This document shows positions 34,896 through 46,939 of a stretch of DNA of 64,000 nucleotides, in pieces. The DNA is taken from the NCBI RefSeq assembly GCF_900110855.1, contig NZ_FOFA01000003.1:248001-312000 (forward strand), given 5' to 3'. The stretch is from Microlunatus flavus (GTDB taxonomy: Bacteria > Actinomycetota > Actinomycetes > Propionibacteriales > Propionibacteriaceae). The notes under the pieces were generated by a model. It was not told the DNA's origin and did no database searches. It saw nothing but the letters and a program-made list of their open reading frames with translations. Made by a program: the position numbers and the translations under genes. Every line of letters starts with the position of its first letter. Position 1 is the first letter of the stretch.

Positions 34896-36059
34896 ATGAC
34901 GACCGTGGTGACCGGTCCGGGTGACGTGCTCGACCTCGTCCGGCGGGGCCGGGCCCGTACGCGCGGCGATGTCGTCGACGCCACCGGGCTGTCGCGGCTG
35001 ACGGTGGCCCAGCGCGTCGACGCGCTGCTGGACGCCCGCCTCATCGTCGAGGAGGGCACGACGGGGCCGACCGGCGGCCGCCGGAGCCGGAGCCTGGTCT
35101 TCAACCGGCACCACTCGCTCGTCGCGGTGGCGGCGGTGGACACCACGCACGCCCAGCTCGCCGTGACGGACCTCGACGGGACCGTGCTCGCGGAGGACGC
35201 GCTCGACGTCGAGGTCGACGACGGACCGGTGCGGGTCCTCGACCGGATCGCCGACGGCCTGAGCCGGCTGCTCGAGCGCCACGGCAGCAGCGCCGCCGAC
35301 CTGAGCGGTGTCGGGCTCAGCCTGCCCGGGCCGGTCGATCCGGTCACCGGCCGCCCGAACCAGCCGCCGATCATGCCGGGCTGGGACGGCTACCCCGTCG
35401 GCGACCACCTGTCCGGCGCCCTCGGCGACGTGGTGGTGCACACGGCGAACGACGCCGACGCGGCGGCGCTGGGGGAGTTCGCGGTCGGCCACCCCGACGT
35501 GCGGGCGTTCTGCCTGGTCAAGGTGTCCACCGGCATCGGCGCGGGGATCGTCCTCGACGGGCGCTCCTACACCGGGGCGGACGGCGGCGCGGGCGACATC
35601 GGCCACGTGAAGGTCGACCCGGCGTCGCCGCTGGTCTGCCGCTGCGGGGCGTACGGGTGCCTGGCCGCCGTGGCGAGCGGCCGGGCGGTGGCGCGCGAGC
35701 TGAGCGTGCTCGGGAGGTCGGTGACGCACGGGCGCGAGGTGGGTGCGCTGCTCCGCAGCGGCGACCCCGACGCCGGCCGGCTGACCCAGGAGGCGGGTCG
35801 GCGCATCGGGGAGGTCCTGGCGGGCATGGTCTGCGTGCTCAACCCCGAGGTGCTGGTCGTCGGCGGCGCGCTCGCGTCCGCCCCCCTGCTGACCGGCGTC
35901 CGCGAGACGCTCTACCAGCGGTGCCTGCCGCGGGCCACGCGGCACCTGGTGCTCCAGCTCGGGACCCTCGGCGACCGGGCGGCGGTGGTCGGGCTGACCC
36001 GGCTCGTCGTCGACCGCGAGCTGTCGGCCGACGCCGTGAACCGTCGCCTGCGCCGCTGA
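34896..36059 (+). CDS. ROK-family transcriptional regulator
   Basis: A 387-residue regulator with an N-terminal winged helix (GDVLDLVRRGRARTRGDVVDATGLSRLTVAQRVDALLDARLI) fused to a ROK sugar-kinase-like domain. The zinc site is CRCGAYGCLAAVASG. The usual ROK form is C.CG..GCLE, and here the Glu is Ala, a change that would alter sugar contact and suggests sensing, not catalysis. DGGAGDIGHVKVDP is the ROK signature before it. It is divergent from the glycoside operon it probably represses. A strong terminator follows. Confidence 0.93.
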   Translation: MTTVVTGPGDVLDLVRRGRARTRGDVVDATGLSRLTVAQRVDALLDARLIVEEGTTGPTGGRRSRSLVFNRHHSLVAVAAVDTTHAQLAVTDLDGTVLAEDALDVEVDDGPVRVLDRIADGLSRLLERHGSSAADLSGVGLSLPGPVDPVTGRPNQPPIMPGWDGYPVGDHLSGALGDVVVHTANDADAAALGEFAVGHPDVRAFCLVKVSTGIGAGIVLDGRSYTGADGGAGDIGHVKVDPASPLVCRCGAYGCLAAVASGRAVARELSVLGRSVTHGREVGALLRSGDPDAGRLTQEAGRRIGEVLAGMVCVLNPEVLVVGGALASAPLLTGVRETLYQRCLPRATRHLVLQLGTLGDRAAVVGLTRLVVDRELSADAVNRRLRR

Positions 36060-36073
36060 ACCGAGGACGAACG

Positions 36074-36111
36074 ACGACGGCCCGGCACCCAGGAGGGTGC
36101 CGGGCCGTCGT
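36074..36111. terminator. Bidirectional terminator between the ROK and MFS genes
   Basis: Perfect 17-bp inverted repeat (36074-36090 and 36095-36111) with loop AGGA, between convergent genes. Confidence 0.85.
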
Positions 36112-36125
36112 GCGTGCCGGGGGGA

Positions 36126-38318
36126 TCAGGCGTCGACGCGGACCTGGTCGGCGACCTTGCCGGCGAGCTCGGCCTCGGCCTGCTTGAGCGTCGCGATGCG
36201 CGCCTGGAGCTCGGCGACCTGCTGCTCGGCGTCGGCGAGCACGCGCTCGGCCTCCGTGCGGGCGAGGCGGGTCACCTTGTCGGCCGTCTGCTGGCTGTCG
36301 AGGAGCAGGCGGTACTCGTAGGACCGGAGGCTGTCGCCACCCTCGCCGTCCAGCCCGAGCGAGGGTTGCACCTCGGGCTCGGCGAGCCGGGCGCGGATCT
36401 CGTCGATCTGACCGCGGAACTCCCCGGCGACCTCGTCGATGCGCTGCTCGAGGGCGTCGACCAGGCCGACGAGCTCGGCCTGCGTACGCGTCGAGGCGGC
36501 CTGGTGCGACCGGGCGCGGTCCTGCGCGGCGGTCAGGACGTCGAGCGCCGCGACGACCTTGCGGGCGGCCGGGTCGTCCCAGGCCTCCTGGTCGGAGCCC
36601 TGCTCGGCGGCGACCTCAGCGGCCTGCTGGTCGGGCACGATCTGCTCGGTCTTCGGGCCCTCGAGCCCGCGGTCCTCGCGACCGGTGTCCTCGGCGAGGG
36701 CGGCGCTGACGTCGCCCGCCGCCTCGGGCCGCATCTCGACCGTCGTGCGCAGCGGGACCTCCTTGACGATGAGGACCGTCACGAGGGTGAGCACGGCCGC
36801 GGCGGCGGCGATGAGGAACAGCTCGCCGAACGAGTCGCCGTACGCGGCCCGGACGACCGCCTGCACGGGGGCGGGCAGGTCGTTCAGGTCGAGCGAGCCG
36901 TCACCGGCCCCGGCCCCGCCGACGCCGAGCGCCCGCAGGCCGGTGGTGACCCGGTCGGTCACCTGGTTGGCGAGGATCGCGCCGAGGACGGCCACGCCGA
37001 CGGCGCCGGCCAGCGACCGGAAGAAGGCGATCGCGGCCGAGGTGGCGCCGATCTGGCTGACGTCGACGGTGTTCTGCACGGCCAGGACGATGTTCTGCAC
37101 CAGCGCACCGATGCCGACACCCATGACGACCATGTAGAGCGCGACCTGCCAGTAGGGCGTCGTGTGGCTGATCGTGCCCATCAGGGCGAGACCGGCGACC
37201 AGGGCGACGGCACCGACGACCATGAGCGGCTTCCACCGACCGGTGCGGCTGACCAGCTGGCCACCGAGGGTCGACACGAGCAGCTGGCTGATGATCAGCG
37301 GGATGGTCATGAGCCCGGCGCGCGTCGGCGAGTTCCCGCCGCCGAGCTGGAAGAACTGCGTGAGGAAGGTGCTGCTGCCGAACATCGCCATGCCGACGCC
37401 CAGGCTGGCCAGGATCATCAGCAGGGTGGTGCGGTTGTTGAGCACCCGCAGCGGGACCATCGGCTCCGCGGCGCGCAGCTCGACGACGACGAGCAGGGCC
37501 ACGGCGGCGAGGAAGCCGAGGAGGTACGCGCCCGACGGCCAGGAGACCCAGGCATAGTCGCTGCCGGCGAAGGTCACCCAGAGCATGGGCAGCGCGGCGA
37601 CGACGGCGACGAGGACGGCGCCGGCGTAGTCGATCGTGACGTGGCGCTTGATCGTGACCAGCTTCAGCGTGCGCTGGAGGACGACGAGGGAGATGACGGC
37701 GAGCGGCACGCAGACGAAGAAGCACCAGCGCCAGCCGACCGAGTCGGTGAGGATGCCACCGAGCAGGGGTCCGGAGACCGTGCTGACGGCCATGACCGCA
37801 CCCATGTAGCCGGAGTAGCGACCCCGCTCGCGCGGGGAGATCATCGAGCCCATGATCGCCTGGGTGACGGCGATCAGGCCGCCCATGCCGACGCCCTGCA
37901 GGGCGCGGAAGGCCATCATCGGCGGCACGGTCTGCGACAGGCCGGCGCCGACGGAGCCGGCGACGAAGACGACGATCGCGAGCTGGACCAGCAGCTTCTT
38001 GCTGAACAGGTCGGACAGCTTGCCCCAGATCGGGGTGGTGATGGTCAGCGCGAGCAGCGACGCGGTGATGACCCAGGTGTACTGGCGCTGCGTCCCGTGC
38101 AGGTCGGACATGATCGTCGGCAGGGCCGTGGAGACGATCGTGGTGCTGAGCATCGCGGTGAAGAGCGCGGCCAGCAGGCCGGTCATCACCTCGAGGATCT
38201 CGCGGTGGCTGTAGACCTTGGCGGCGCCGGCGGGCGGCGGCACGCTGGTGCTGGTCCGGGCTGACGCCGCGGGCGCAGAAGGAGCAGGCGCGGTGGCGCT
38301 GCGGGTGGCGGTACTCAT
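36126..38318 (-). CDS. DHA2-family MFS exporter with C-terminal coiled-coil extension
   Basis: A 730-residue major-facilitator exporter with 14 membrane segments. Motif A is GKLSDLFSKK, motif C-like is VMAVSTVSGPLLGGIL, and WRWCFFVCVPLAVISL is a DHA2 signature. The transporter ends near residue 525 (VLIVKEVPLRTT). About 200 further residues follow: an acidic linker, a Gln/Glu/Ala-rich segment (AEVAAEQGSDQEA), then predicted coiled coil (ADKVTRLARTEAERVLADAE) that resembles actinobacterial DivIVA-like helices. Ordinary DHA2 proteins are about 480-530 residues. ATG 38318 overlaps the MarR stop (ATGA). Substrate unknown, probably a toxic small molecule. Confidence 0.88.
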   Translation of the reverse strand: MSTATRSATAPAPSAPAASARTSTSVPPPAGAAKVYSHREILEVMTGLLAALFTAMLSTTIVSTALPTIMSDLHGTQRQYTWVITASLLALTITTPIWGKLSDLFSKKLLVQLAIVVFVAGSVGAGLSQTVPPMMAFRALQGVGMGGLIAVTQAIMGSMISPRERGRYSGYMGAVMAVSTVSGPLLGGILTDSVGWRWCFFVCVPLAVISLVVLQRTLKLVTIKRHVTIDYAGAVLVAVVAALPMLWVTFAGSDYAWVSWPSGAYLLGFLAAVALLVVVELRAAEPMVPLRVLNNRTTLLMILASLGVGMAMFGSSTFLTQFFQLGGGNSPTRAGLMTIPLIISQLLVSTLGGQLVSRTGRWKPLMVVGAVALVAGLALMGTISHTTPYWQVALYMVVMGVGIGALVQNIVLAVQNTVDVSQIGATSAAIAFFRSLAGAVGVAVLGAILANQVTDRVTTGLRALGVGGAGAGDGSLDLNDLPAPVQAVVRAAYGDSFGELFLIAAAAAVLTLVTVLIVKEVPLRTTVEMRPEAAGDVSAALAEDTGREDRGLEGPKTEQIVPDQQAAEVAAEQGSDQEAWDDPAARKVVAALDVLTAAQDRARSHQAASTRTQAELVGLVDALEQRIDEVAGEFRGQIDEIRARLAEPEVQPSLGLDGEGGDSLRSYEYRLLLDSQQTADKVTRLARTEAERVLADAEQQVAELQARIATLKQAEAELAGKVADQVRVDA

Positions 38319-38833
38319 ACGGTGGCGGGCTCCGTCTGGTCGAGCAGGGTGAGGGCGGTGGTCCCGGCCAGCACCTTGGCGGCGGGCACGGGGTGGGTCA
38401 TGGGGGCCGAGGCGAGGCTCAGCTCGAGGCGGCTGAGGACCTGCACGGCGAGGGCGGCCTCGTCGTCGTCCCAGTCGGGGAGCGCGGCGACGACCCGCTG
38501 GAGCAGGTAGCGCTTGTGCTCGGCGAGCCGCTCGCGGCCGAGGTCGGTGATGCCGATGCGGCAGGCGCGGGCGTCCTCCGGGTCGGGGCGGCGCAGCACG
38601 AGGCCGTCGGCCTCGAGGGCGGCGACGGCGCGCGAGGCCACCGAGGGGGCGACCATCAGGTGCGCGGCCAGGTCGCCGGGGCGCTGGTCGGTCGTCTCGA
38701 CCGCCTTGAGGATGCCGGCGAGGGTGCCGGTCATGGTCTGGCCGTGGTCCTTGGCCGCCACGTAGCGCATGGTCCGGATGACCGAGTGGAGCGCGCCGAC
38801 GAGGGCCGCCGCGCGTCGTTCTGAGAGAGCCAA
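38315..38833 (-). CDS. MarR-family transcriptional regulator
   Basis: A 172-residue winged-helix regulator with the MarR core HGQTMTGTLAGILKAVETTDQRPGDLAAHLMVAPSVASRAVAALEADGLVLRRPDPEDARACRIGITDLGRE. It is co-transcribed with the exporter it overlaps and likely represses both until a drug-like ligand binds. The start is TTG 38833 with AAGGAAG about 9 bases upstream; no ATG or GTG in frame gives a better start. An imperfect palindrome lies just upstream. Confidence 0.9.
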   Translation of the reverse strand: MALSERRAAALVGALHSVIRTMRYVAAKDHGQTMTGTLAGILKAVETTDQRPGDLAAHLMVAPSVASRAVAALEADGLVLRRPDPEDARACRIGITDLGRERLAEHKRYLLQRVVAALPDWDDDEAALAVQVLSRLELSLASAPMTHPVPAAKVLAGTTALTLLDQTEPATV

Positions 38834-38851
38834 CGTTCACACTTCCTTTAG

Positions 38852-38864
38852 TTGCTGCACGCAA
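38852..38864. promoter_or_regulatory. Candidate MarR operator TTGC-N5-GCAA
   Basis: TTGCTGCACGCAA has 4-bp inverted arms with a 5-base centre, 19 bases upstream of the MarR start in an AT-richer patch. This is typical in size and position for MarR autoregulation. Confidence 0.4.
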
Positions 38865-39040
38865 GCATACGACATAACTTAGGGTCGCTATCGGTTATTC
38901 CATGGGTCTGCTGTGTGAGGCGGCGCACGCCGACGACCCACCGGCGCCCGGGTGCGGTCGCCCATCGGCCCGGCGGTTCCTGGGCTGCTGGACGAGGAGG
39001 GTCCGACGGCCGCGCGCTGGTACCTTGACGTGACACCACC

Positions 39041-39075
39041 CTTTAAGACCTGTCCTGTGAGGCAGGAAAGGACGG
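39041..39075 (+). promoter_or_regulatory. PyrR-type RNA element in the carA leader
   Basis: CTTTAAGACC precedes a hairpin: CCTG (39049-39052), a bulged T, CC (39054-39055), loop TGTGA, then GGCAGG (39061-39066), directly followed by AAAGGA, the carA Shine-Dalgarno. The bulged stem with a GUGAGG-type tip is the PyrR-binding-loop pattern known from mycobacterial pyr leaders, where UMP-bound PyrR hides the ribosome site. A TTGACG (39025-39030) or TACCTT (39021-39026) upstream may belong to the promoter. Confidence 0.7.
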
Positions 39076-39078
39076 TTG

Positions 39079-40253
39079 ATGCCTGCCACCAGCCCCGCGC
39101 CCTCCACGAGGGTCCCCGCCCTCCTCGTCCTGGAGGACGGCACGACGTTCACCGGCTCCTCCTTCGGAGCGGTCGGCGAGACCTTCGGCGAGGCGGTGTT
39201 CTCCACGGCCATGTCGGGCTACCAGGAGACGCTGACCGACCCGAGCTACCACCGCCAGGTCGTGGTCGCCACCGCGCCCCACATCGGCAACACCGGCTGG
39301 AACGACGAGGACGACGAGTCCTCGCGCATCTGGGTCGCCGGCTACGTGGTCCGCGACGCGGCGCGCGTCCCCTCCAGCTGGCGCTCGCGCCGCACCCTCG
39401 ACGACGAGCTCGCGCGCCAGGGCGTCGTGGGCATGTGCGACGTCGACACCCGGGCGCTGACCCGCCACCTGCGCGAGCGCGGCGCCATGCGCGTCGGCAT
39501 CTCCAGCCTCGAGACCGACCGGGCGGCCCTGCTGGCCCGCGTCCAGCAGGCGCCCGAGATGACGGGCGCCCACCTGGCCGACGAGGTCACGACGCCCACC
39601 GCGTACGTGGTCCCGGCCCGCGCGGAGAAGCGCTTCACCGTGGCCGCGGTCGACCTCGGCATCAAGTCGATGACGCCCTACCGGCTCGCCGAGCGGGGCA
39701 TCGAGACCCACGTGCTGCCGGCCACGACGAGCTGGGCCCAGGTCGAGGCGCTGCACCCCGACGGCGTCTTCTTCTCCAACGGTCCCGGCGACCCCGGTGC
39801 GACCGAGGACGCCGTGAGCCTGCTGCGCTCGGTGCTGGACGCCGGCGTGCCGTACTTCGGCATCTGCTTCGGCAACCAGATCTTCGGCCGGGCGCTCGGC
39901 TTCGGGACCTACAAGCTGCGCTACGGCCACCGCGGCATCAACCAGCCCGTCATGGACCTGTCCACCCGCAAGGTCGAGGTCACCGCGCACAACCACGGCT
40001 TCGCCGTCGACGCCCCGCGCGAGGGCCGCACCCGCACGCCGTACGGCTGGGCGCGGGTGAGCCACGTCGGGCTCAACGACGACGTGGTCGAGGGCCTCGC
40101 GCTGGAGGACGAGGACGGCGCGCTGCTGTCCTTCTCCGTGCAGTACCACCCCGAGGCGGCAGCGGGGCCGCACGACGCCAGCTACCTGTTCGACCGGTTC
40201 GTGGACCTCATGGGGTCGCGGTCGCTCGCGCAGGCCCAGGGAACGAAGAACTG

Positions 40254-40254
<1 letters not shown>
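39079..40254 (+). CDS. carA: Carbamoyl-phosphate synthase small (glutaminase) subunit
   Basis: A 391-residue subunit that takes ammonia from glutamine and passes it to CarB. The N-terminal domain has [18 protein letters not shown] and [21 protein letters not shown]. The class-I glutaminase domain has the nucleophile Cys263 (FGICFGNQI) and the His357/Glu359 pair ([10 protein letters not shown]), with NGPGDPG for the oxyanion region. ATG 39079 is 6 bases after AGGAAAGGA; an in-frame TTG at 39076 is less likely. carA is the first gene of a carA-carB-pyrD-pyrF operon. Its leader contains a PyrR-type element, so expression should respond to pyrimidine level. Confidence 0.97.
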
Positions 40255-43682
<3,428 letters not shown>

Positions 43683-43684
43683 AC

Positions 43685-44788
43685 GTGGTCGCCGGGGCGA
43701 CCGGAGCCGCGTACGCCCGCGTCCTGCGGCCGGCGCTGTTCCGCTCCTACGGGGGCGACCCCGAGCGGGTGCACACAGCCACGCTCGCGGTGCTGGCCGC
43801 GCTCGACCGCAACCCGGCGGCCCTCGCCGCGCTGCGGCTGCTGACGCGTGGCCCGCGGCGTCCGGTCGAGGCCTTCGGCCTGACGTTCCCGGGCGTCGTC
43901 GGCCTGGCCGCCGGGATGGACAAGGACGGCGTCGCCCCGCACGCGTGGGCCGCGCTCGGCTTCGGCCACGTCGAGCTGGGCACGGTCACGGCGACCGCCC
44001 AGCCGGGCAACCCGCGGCCGCGGCTGTTCCGGCTGCCGGCCAGCGGCGGGCTGGTCAACCGCATGGGCTTCAACAACGCCGGCGCCGCCGCGCTGGCCGC
44101 GCGCCTCGACACCGCCGGCGTCCGGCGCGGCTCGCCGGCCCCGGGCGTGCCGGTCGGCATCTCCCTCGGCAAGACGAAGACCACGCCGCTCGAGGACGCC
44201 GCCGCCGACTACCTGGCCTCGTTCGCCGCCGTGGCGCCGCACGCCGACTACGTCGCCGTGAACGTCTCGAGCCCCAACACCCCGGGCCTGCGCAGCCTCC
44301 AGGACGCGGCCACGCTCCGGGCGCTGGTCGAGGCCCTGGTGGGCGCCGCCCGCGCCCAGGACCCGGACCGACCGGTCCCCGTGCTGGTCAAGGTCGCCCC
44401 CGACCTGACCTTCGACGCGCTGGAGGACGTCCTCGACGTCTGCACCGGTGCCGGCGCGGCCGGGCTGGTCGCGACCAACACGACGCTGGCCCGCGAGGGC
44501 CTCGCCGCGCCCGACGCCTGGCGCGCGGGCGAGGCGGGCGGTCTGTCCGGGGCCCCGCTGACGGCGCGGGCGCGTGCGGTCGTCGGCTTCCTCGCCTCCC
44601 GCACCGACCTGCCGGTGGTCGGGGTCGGGGGGATCGTCACGGCCGATGACGGGCAGGCGCTGCTGGACGCGGGCGCGCGGCTGCTGCAGGTCTACACGGG
44701 GTTCGTCTACGCCGGCCCGGCGCTGCTGCGCGCGGTCGACGCGCGCGCGGCGTCGGCCCCGGTCGCACGAGAGGGGAGCAGGGCGTGA
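43685..44788 (+). CDS. pyrD: Dihydroorotate dehydrogenase (quinone), class 2
   Basis: A 367-residue FMN enzyme of the membrane-associated class 2 type, oxidising dihydroorotate with quinone. An N-terminal membrane-docking helix ([31 protein letters not shown]) precedes the barrel. Motifs include [51 protein letters not shown] with the catalytic Ser, [20 protein letters not shown] and VGVGGI. The start is GTG 43685, two bases past the carB stop. Overlaps pyrF by 4 bases. Confidence 0.96.
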   Translation: MVAGATGAAYARVLRPALFRSYGGDPERVHTATLAVLAALDRNPAALAALRLLTRGPRRPVEAFGLTFPGVVGLAAGMDKDGVAPHAWAALGFGHVELGTVTATAQPGNPRPRLFRLPASGGLVNRMGFNNAGAAALAARLDTAGVRRGSPAPGVPVGISLGKTKTTPLEDAAADYLASFAAVAPHADYVAVNVSSPNTPGLRSLQDAATLRALVEALVGAARAQDPDRPVPVLVKVAPDLTFDALEDVLDVCTGAGAAGLVATNTTLAREGLAAPDAWRAGEAGGLSGAPLTARARAVVGFLASRTDLPVVGVGGIVTADDGQALLDAGARLLQVYTGFVYAGPALLRAVDARAASAPVAREGSRA

Positions 44789-45615
44789 GGGAGCCGTACG
44801 GGGTCCGGCTGGCGGCGGCGGTCGAGGCGCGGGGGCCGCTCTGCGTCGGCGTCGACCCGCACCCGGGCGTGCTGGAGGCGTGGGGCCTCGAGCCGACCGT
44901 GCAGGGCCTGGAACGCTGCGCCCGCGGCATGGTCGAGGCCCTCGGCGACCAGGTCGCCGTCCTCAAGCCGCAGTCGGCCTTCTTCGAGGCGTACGGCTCG
45001 GCCGGCGTCGCCGTCCTCGAGCGGGTCCTCGCCGACTGCGCCGCGGCCGGCGCGCTGTCGCTGCTCGACGTCAAGCGCGGTGACATCGGCTCGACGATGG
45101 ACGCGTACGCCGCGGCCTACCTGACCGACGGGTCGCCCCTGGCCGCGGACGCGGTGACGCTGAGCCCGTACCTCGGGTTCGCCTCGCTGGACGGCGCGAT
45201 CGACGTGGCGCGGGCCCACGGGCGCGGGGTCTACGTCCTCGCCCTCACCAGCAACCCGGAGGGGCCGCAGGTCCAGCACGCGGTCACGGGCGCGGGGGCC
45301 ACGGTCGGCCAGACCGTCGTGGACGAGGCCGCTCGGCGCAACGCCGACGCCTTCCCGCTGGGCGACGTGGGCGTCGTGGTGGGCGCGACGATCGGGGCGA
45401 CGGGGACGCGCTTCGAGCACCTGAACGGGTCCGTGCTGGCCCCCGGGCTGGGGGCCCAGGGCGGGACGGCCGCCGACCTCGCCGACGTCTTCGGCGCGGC
45501 GCTGCCGCTCGTGCTGCCGACGACGAGCCGCGACGTCATGCGCGCCGGGCCCGACCCGGACGCGCTGCGCCGGGCGGCGAGGGCGGTCGTCGGCTCGGTC
45601 GCCGGGCTGAGATAG
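44785..45615 (+). CDS. pyrF: Orotidine 5'-phosphate decarboxylase, type 2
   Basis: A 276-residue decarboxylase of the longer type-2 subfamily, producing UMP from OMP. The catalytic segment is [13 protein letters not shown] with Lys97. Others are [38 protein letters not shown] and VVVGAT near the phosphate site. The start is GTG in the GTGA overlap with pyrD. Last gene of the carA operon; its stop codon (TAG) lies within the probable -10 box of mihF. Confidence 0.95.
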   Translation: MREPYGVRLAAAVEARGPLCVGVDPHPGVLEAWGLEPTVQGLERCARGMVEALGDQVAVLKPQSAFFEAYGSAGVAVLERVLADCAAAGALSLLDVKRGDIGSTMDAYAAAYLTDGSPLAADAVTLSPYLGFASLDGAIDVARAHGRGVYVLALTSNPEGPQVQHAVTGAGATVGQTVVDEAARRNADAFPLGDVGVVVGATIGATGTRFEHLNGSVLAPGLGAQGGTAADLADVFGAALPLVLPTTSRDVMRAGPDPDALRRAARAVVGSVAGLR

Positions 45616-45618
45616 GTT
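45613..45618 (+). promoter_or_regulatory. Putative -10 box of mihF (TAGGTT)
   Basis: TAGGTT overlaps the pyrF stop codon and lies 42 bases before the mihF GTG; the leader would hold AGGAGGAGGA (45641-45650). Confidence 0.5.
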
Positions 45619-45654
45619 CGAGGCCGCCCGAGTCGAGGTGAGGAGGAGGACCCG

Positions 45655-45981
45655 GTGAGCATCCCGCCGTTGAGCGACGAGCAGCGCCAGCAGGCGCGGC
45701 ACGCAGCCACCGAGGCCCGCCGTCGCCGGGCCGAGGTCAAGCAGGCGTTGCGTCGCGGCGAGCGGACCCTCGCCGAGGTGCTGGAGGCGGCCGAGCACGA
45801 CGACGTCGTCGCCCACACCAAGGTCGTCGACGTGCTGAAGTCGCTCCCGCGCGTCGGCGCCGTGCGCGCGGCCAAGGTCATGGAGCGGCTCGACATCGCC
45901 CCCAACCGGCGCCTGCGCGGGCTGGGCAAGCACCAGACCGCGGCGCTCGTGGCCGAGTTCGCCCGCCCCACCGACGCGTGA
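45655..45981 (+). CDS. mihF: Actinobacterial integration host factor mIHF
   Basis: A 108-residue nucleoid-associated protein of the actinobacterial IHF type, unrelated in sequence to HU/IHF of proteobacteria. Signature parts are [31 protein letters not shown] and [42 protein letters not shown], a helix-two-turn-helix DNA-binding fold. It has the normal neighbours pyrF and gmk. A strong AGGAGGAGGA Shine-Dalgarno precedes GTG 45655; the stop overlaps the gmk GTG. Confidence 0.95.
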   Translation: MSIPPLSDEQRQQARHAATEARRRRAEVKQALRRGERTLAEVLEAAEHDDVVAHTKVVDVLKSLPRVGAVRAAKVMERLDIAPNRRLRGLGKHQTAALVAEFARPTDA

Positions 45982-46526
45982 GCCGCCTCACCGTCCTGTC
46001 GGGCCCGACCGCCGTCGGCAAGGGCACGGTCACCACGGCGCTCGCCGGCACCCACCCCGAGATCTTCGTCTCGGTCTCGGCGACCACGCGCCCGCCCCGG
46101 CCCGGCGAGGTCGACGGCGTGCACTACCTCTTCGTCTCCGAGGCCGAGTTCGACGAGCTGGTCGCCTCGGGCCTGCTGCTGGAGTGGGCCGTCGTGCACG
46201 GCGTGCACCGCTACGGCACCCCGCGCGCGCCCGTCGTGGCCGCGCTGGAGTCGGGGCGCTCGGCGCTGCTCGAGATCGACCTGCAGGGCGCCCGGCAGGT
46301 GCGCACCTCGTGGCCCGACGCGCACTTCGTCTTCCTCGCGCCGCCGAGCTTCGACGAGCTCCAGCGGCGGCTCGTGGGTCGGGGGACGGAGACGGCGGAG
46401 CAGCGCGAGCGCCGGCTGCAGACCGCGCACGCCGAGCTGGAGGCGGCCGCCGAGTTCGACGCGGTGGTCGTCAACGTCAGTGTCGAGCAGGCCGTCGCGG
46501 ACTTGGTAGACTTGATGGGTCTGTGA
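45978..46526 (+). CDS. gmk: Guanylate kinase
   Basis: A 182-residue kinase converting GMP to GDP. The P-loop is [11 protein letters not shown] (Thr-Ala in place of the common Ser-Gly), [23 protein letters not shown] is the GMP-binding segment, and [13 protein letters not shown] is the conserved core strand. [15 protein letters not shown] is the lid. GTG 45978 overlaps mihF by 4 bases. A TAGACT box near its 3' end probably drives rpoZ. Confidence 0.96.
   Translation: MSRLTVLSGPTAVGKGTVTTALAGTHPEIFVSVSATTRPPRPGEVDGVHYLFVSEAEFDELVASGLLLEWAVVHGVHRYGTPRAPVVAALESGRSALLEIDLQGARQVRTSWPDAHFVFLAPPSFDELQRRLVGRGTETAEQRERRLQTAHAELEAAAEFDAVVVNVSVEQAVADLVDLMGL
46507..46512 (+). promoter_or_regulatory. Putative -10 box of rpoZ-coaBC-metK (TAGACT)
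   Basis: TAGACT lies in the last codons of gmk, 100 bases before rpoZ, and matches the efp box exactly. The 85-base gmk-rpoZ gap would be its leader. Confidence 0.4.
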
Positions 46527-46611
46527 ACGAGCAGACGCACCGGCAGGCTGCCCGGCCAGGTCTCCACGAGGACCGGACGAGGGCCCTGCCCACCTGACGA
46601 AGAGGAACTCC

Positions 46612-46932
46612 GTGCCCCAGAACGCATCCCAGACCGCCGCCGCCGAGGGCATCACCAACCCCCCGATCGACGAGCTCCTGACCCAGTCGGACAGCAAGTA
46701 CCGCCTGGTGCTCTTCGCCGCCAAGCGCGCGCGCCAGATCAACGCCTACTACTCCCAGCTCGGCGAGGGTCTCCTCGACCACGTCGGCCCGCTGGTCGAG
46801 ACCGCCGTCCAGGAGAAGCCGCTCTCGATCGCGCTGCGCGAGCTCAACGAGGGCAAGCTCATCGCGATCGACATCGACCCGGACGCCGAGGCCGAGGCCT
46901 CGACCGAGACCGACCCGTTCGCGGCCAGCTAG
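46612..46932 (+). CDS. rpoZ: RNA polymerase omega subunit
   Basis: A 106-residue omega subunit that helps beta' folding and assembly. The core is [41 protein letters not shown], and the C-terminal part [15 protein letters not shown] is typical of actinobacteria. An acidic tail follows ([15 protein letters not shown]). The GTG start has AAGAGGAA upstream. It lies in the conserved gmk-rpoZ-coaBC-metK order. Confidence 0.96.
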   Translation: MPQNASQTAAAEGITNPPIDELLTQSDSKYRLVLFAAKRARQINAYYSQLGEGLLDHVGPLVETAVQEKPLSIALRELNEGKLIAIDIDPDAEAEASTETDPFAAS

Positions 46933-46939
46933 TCAGCAG

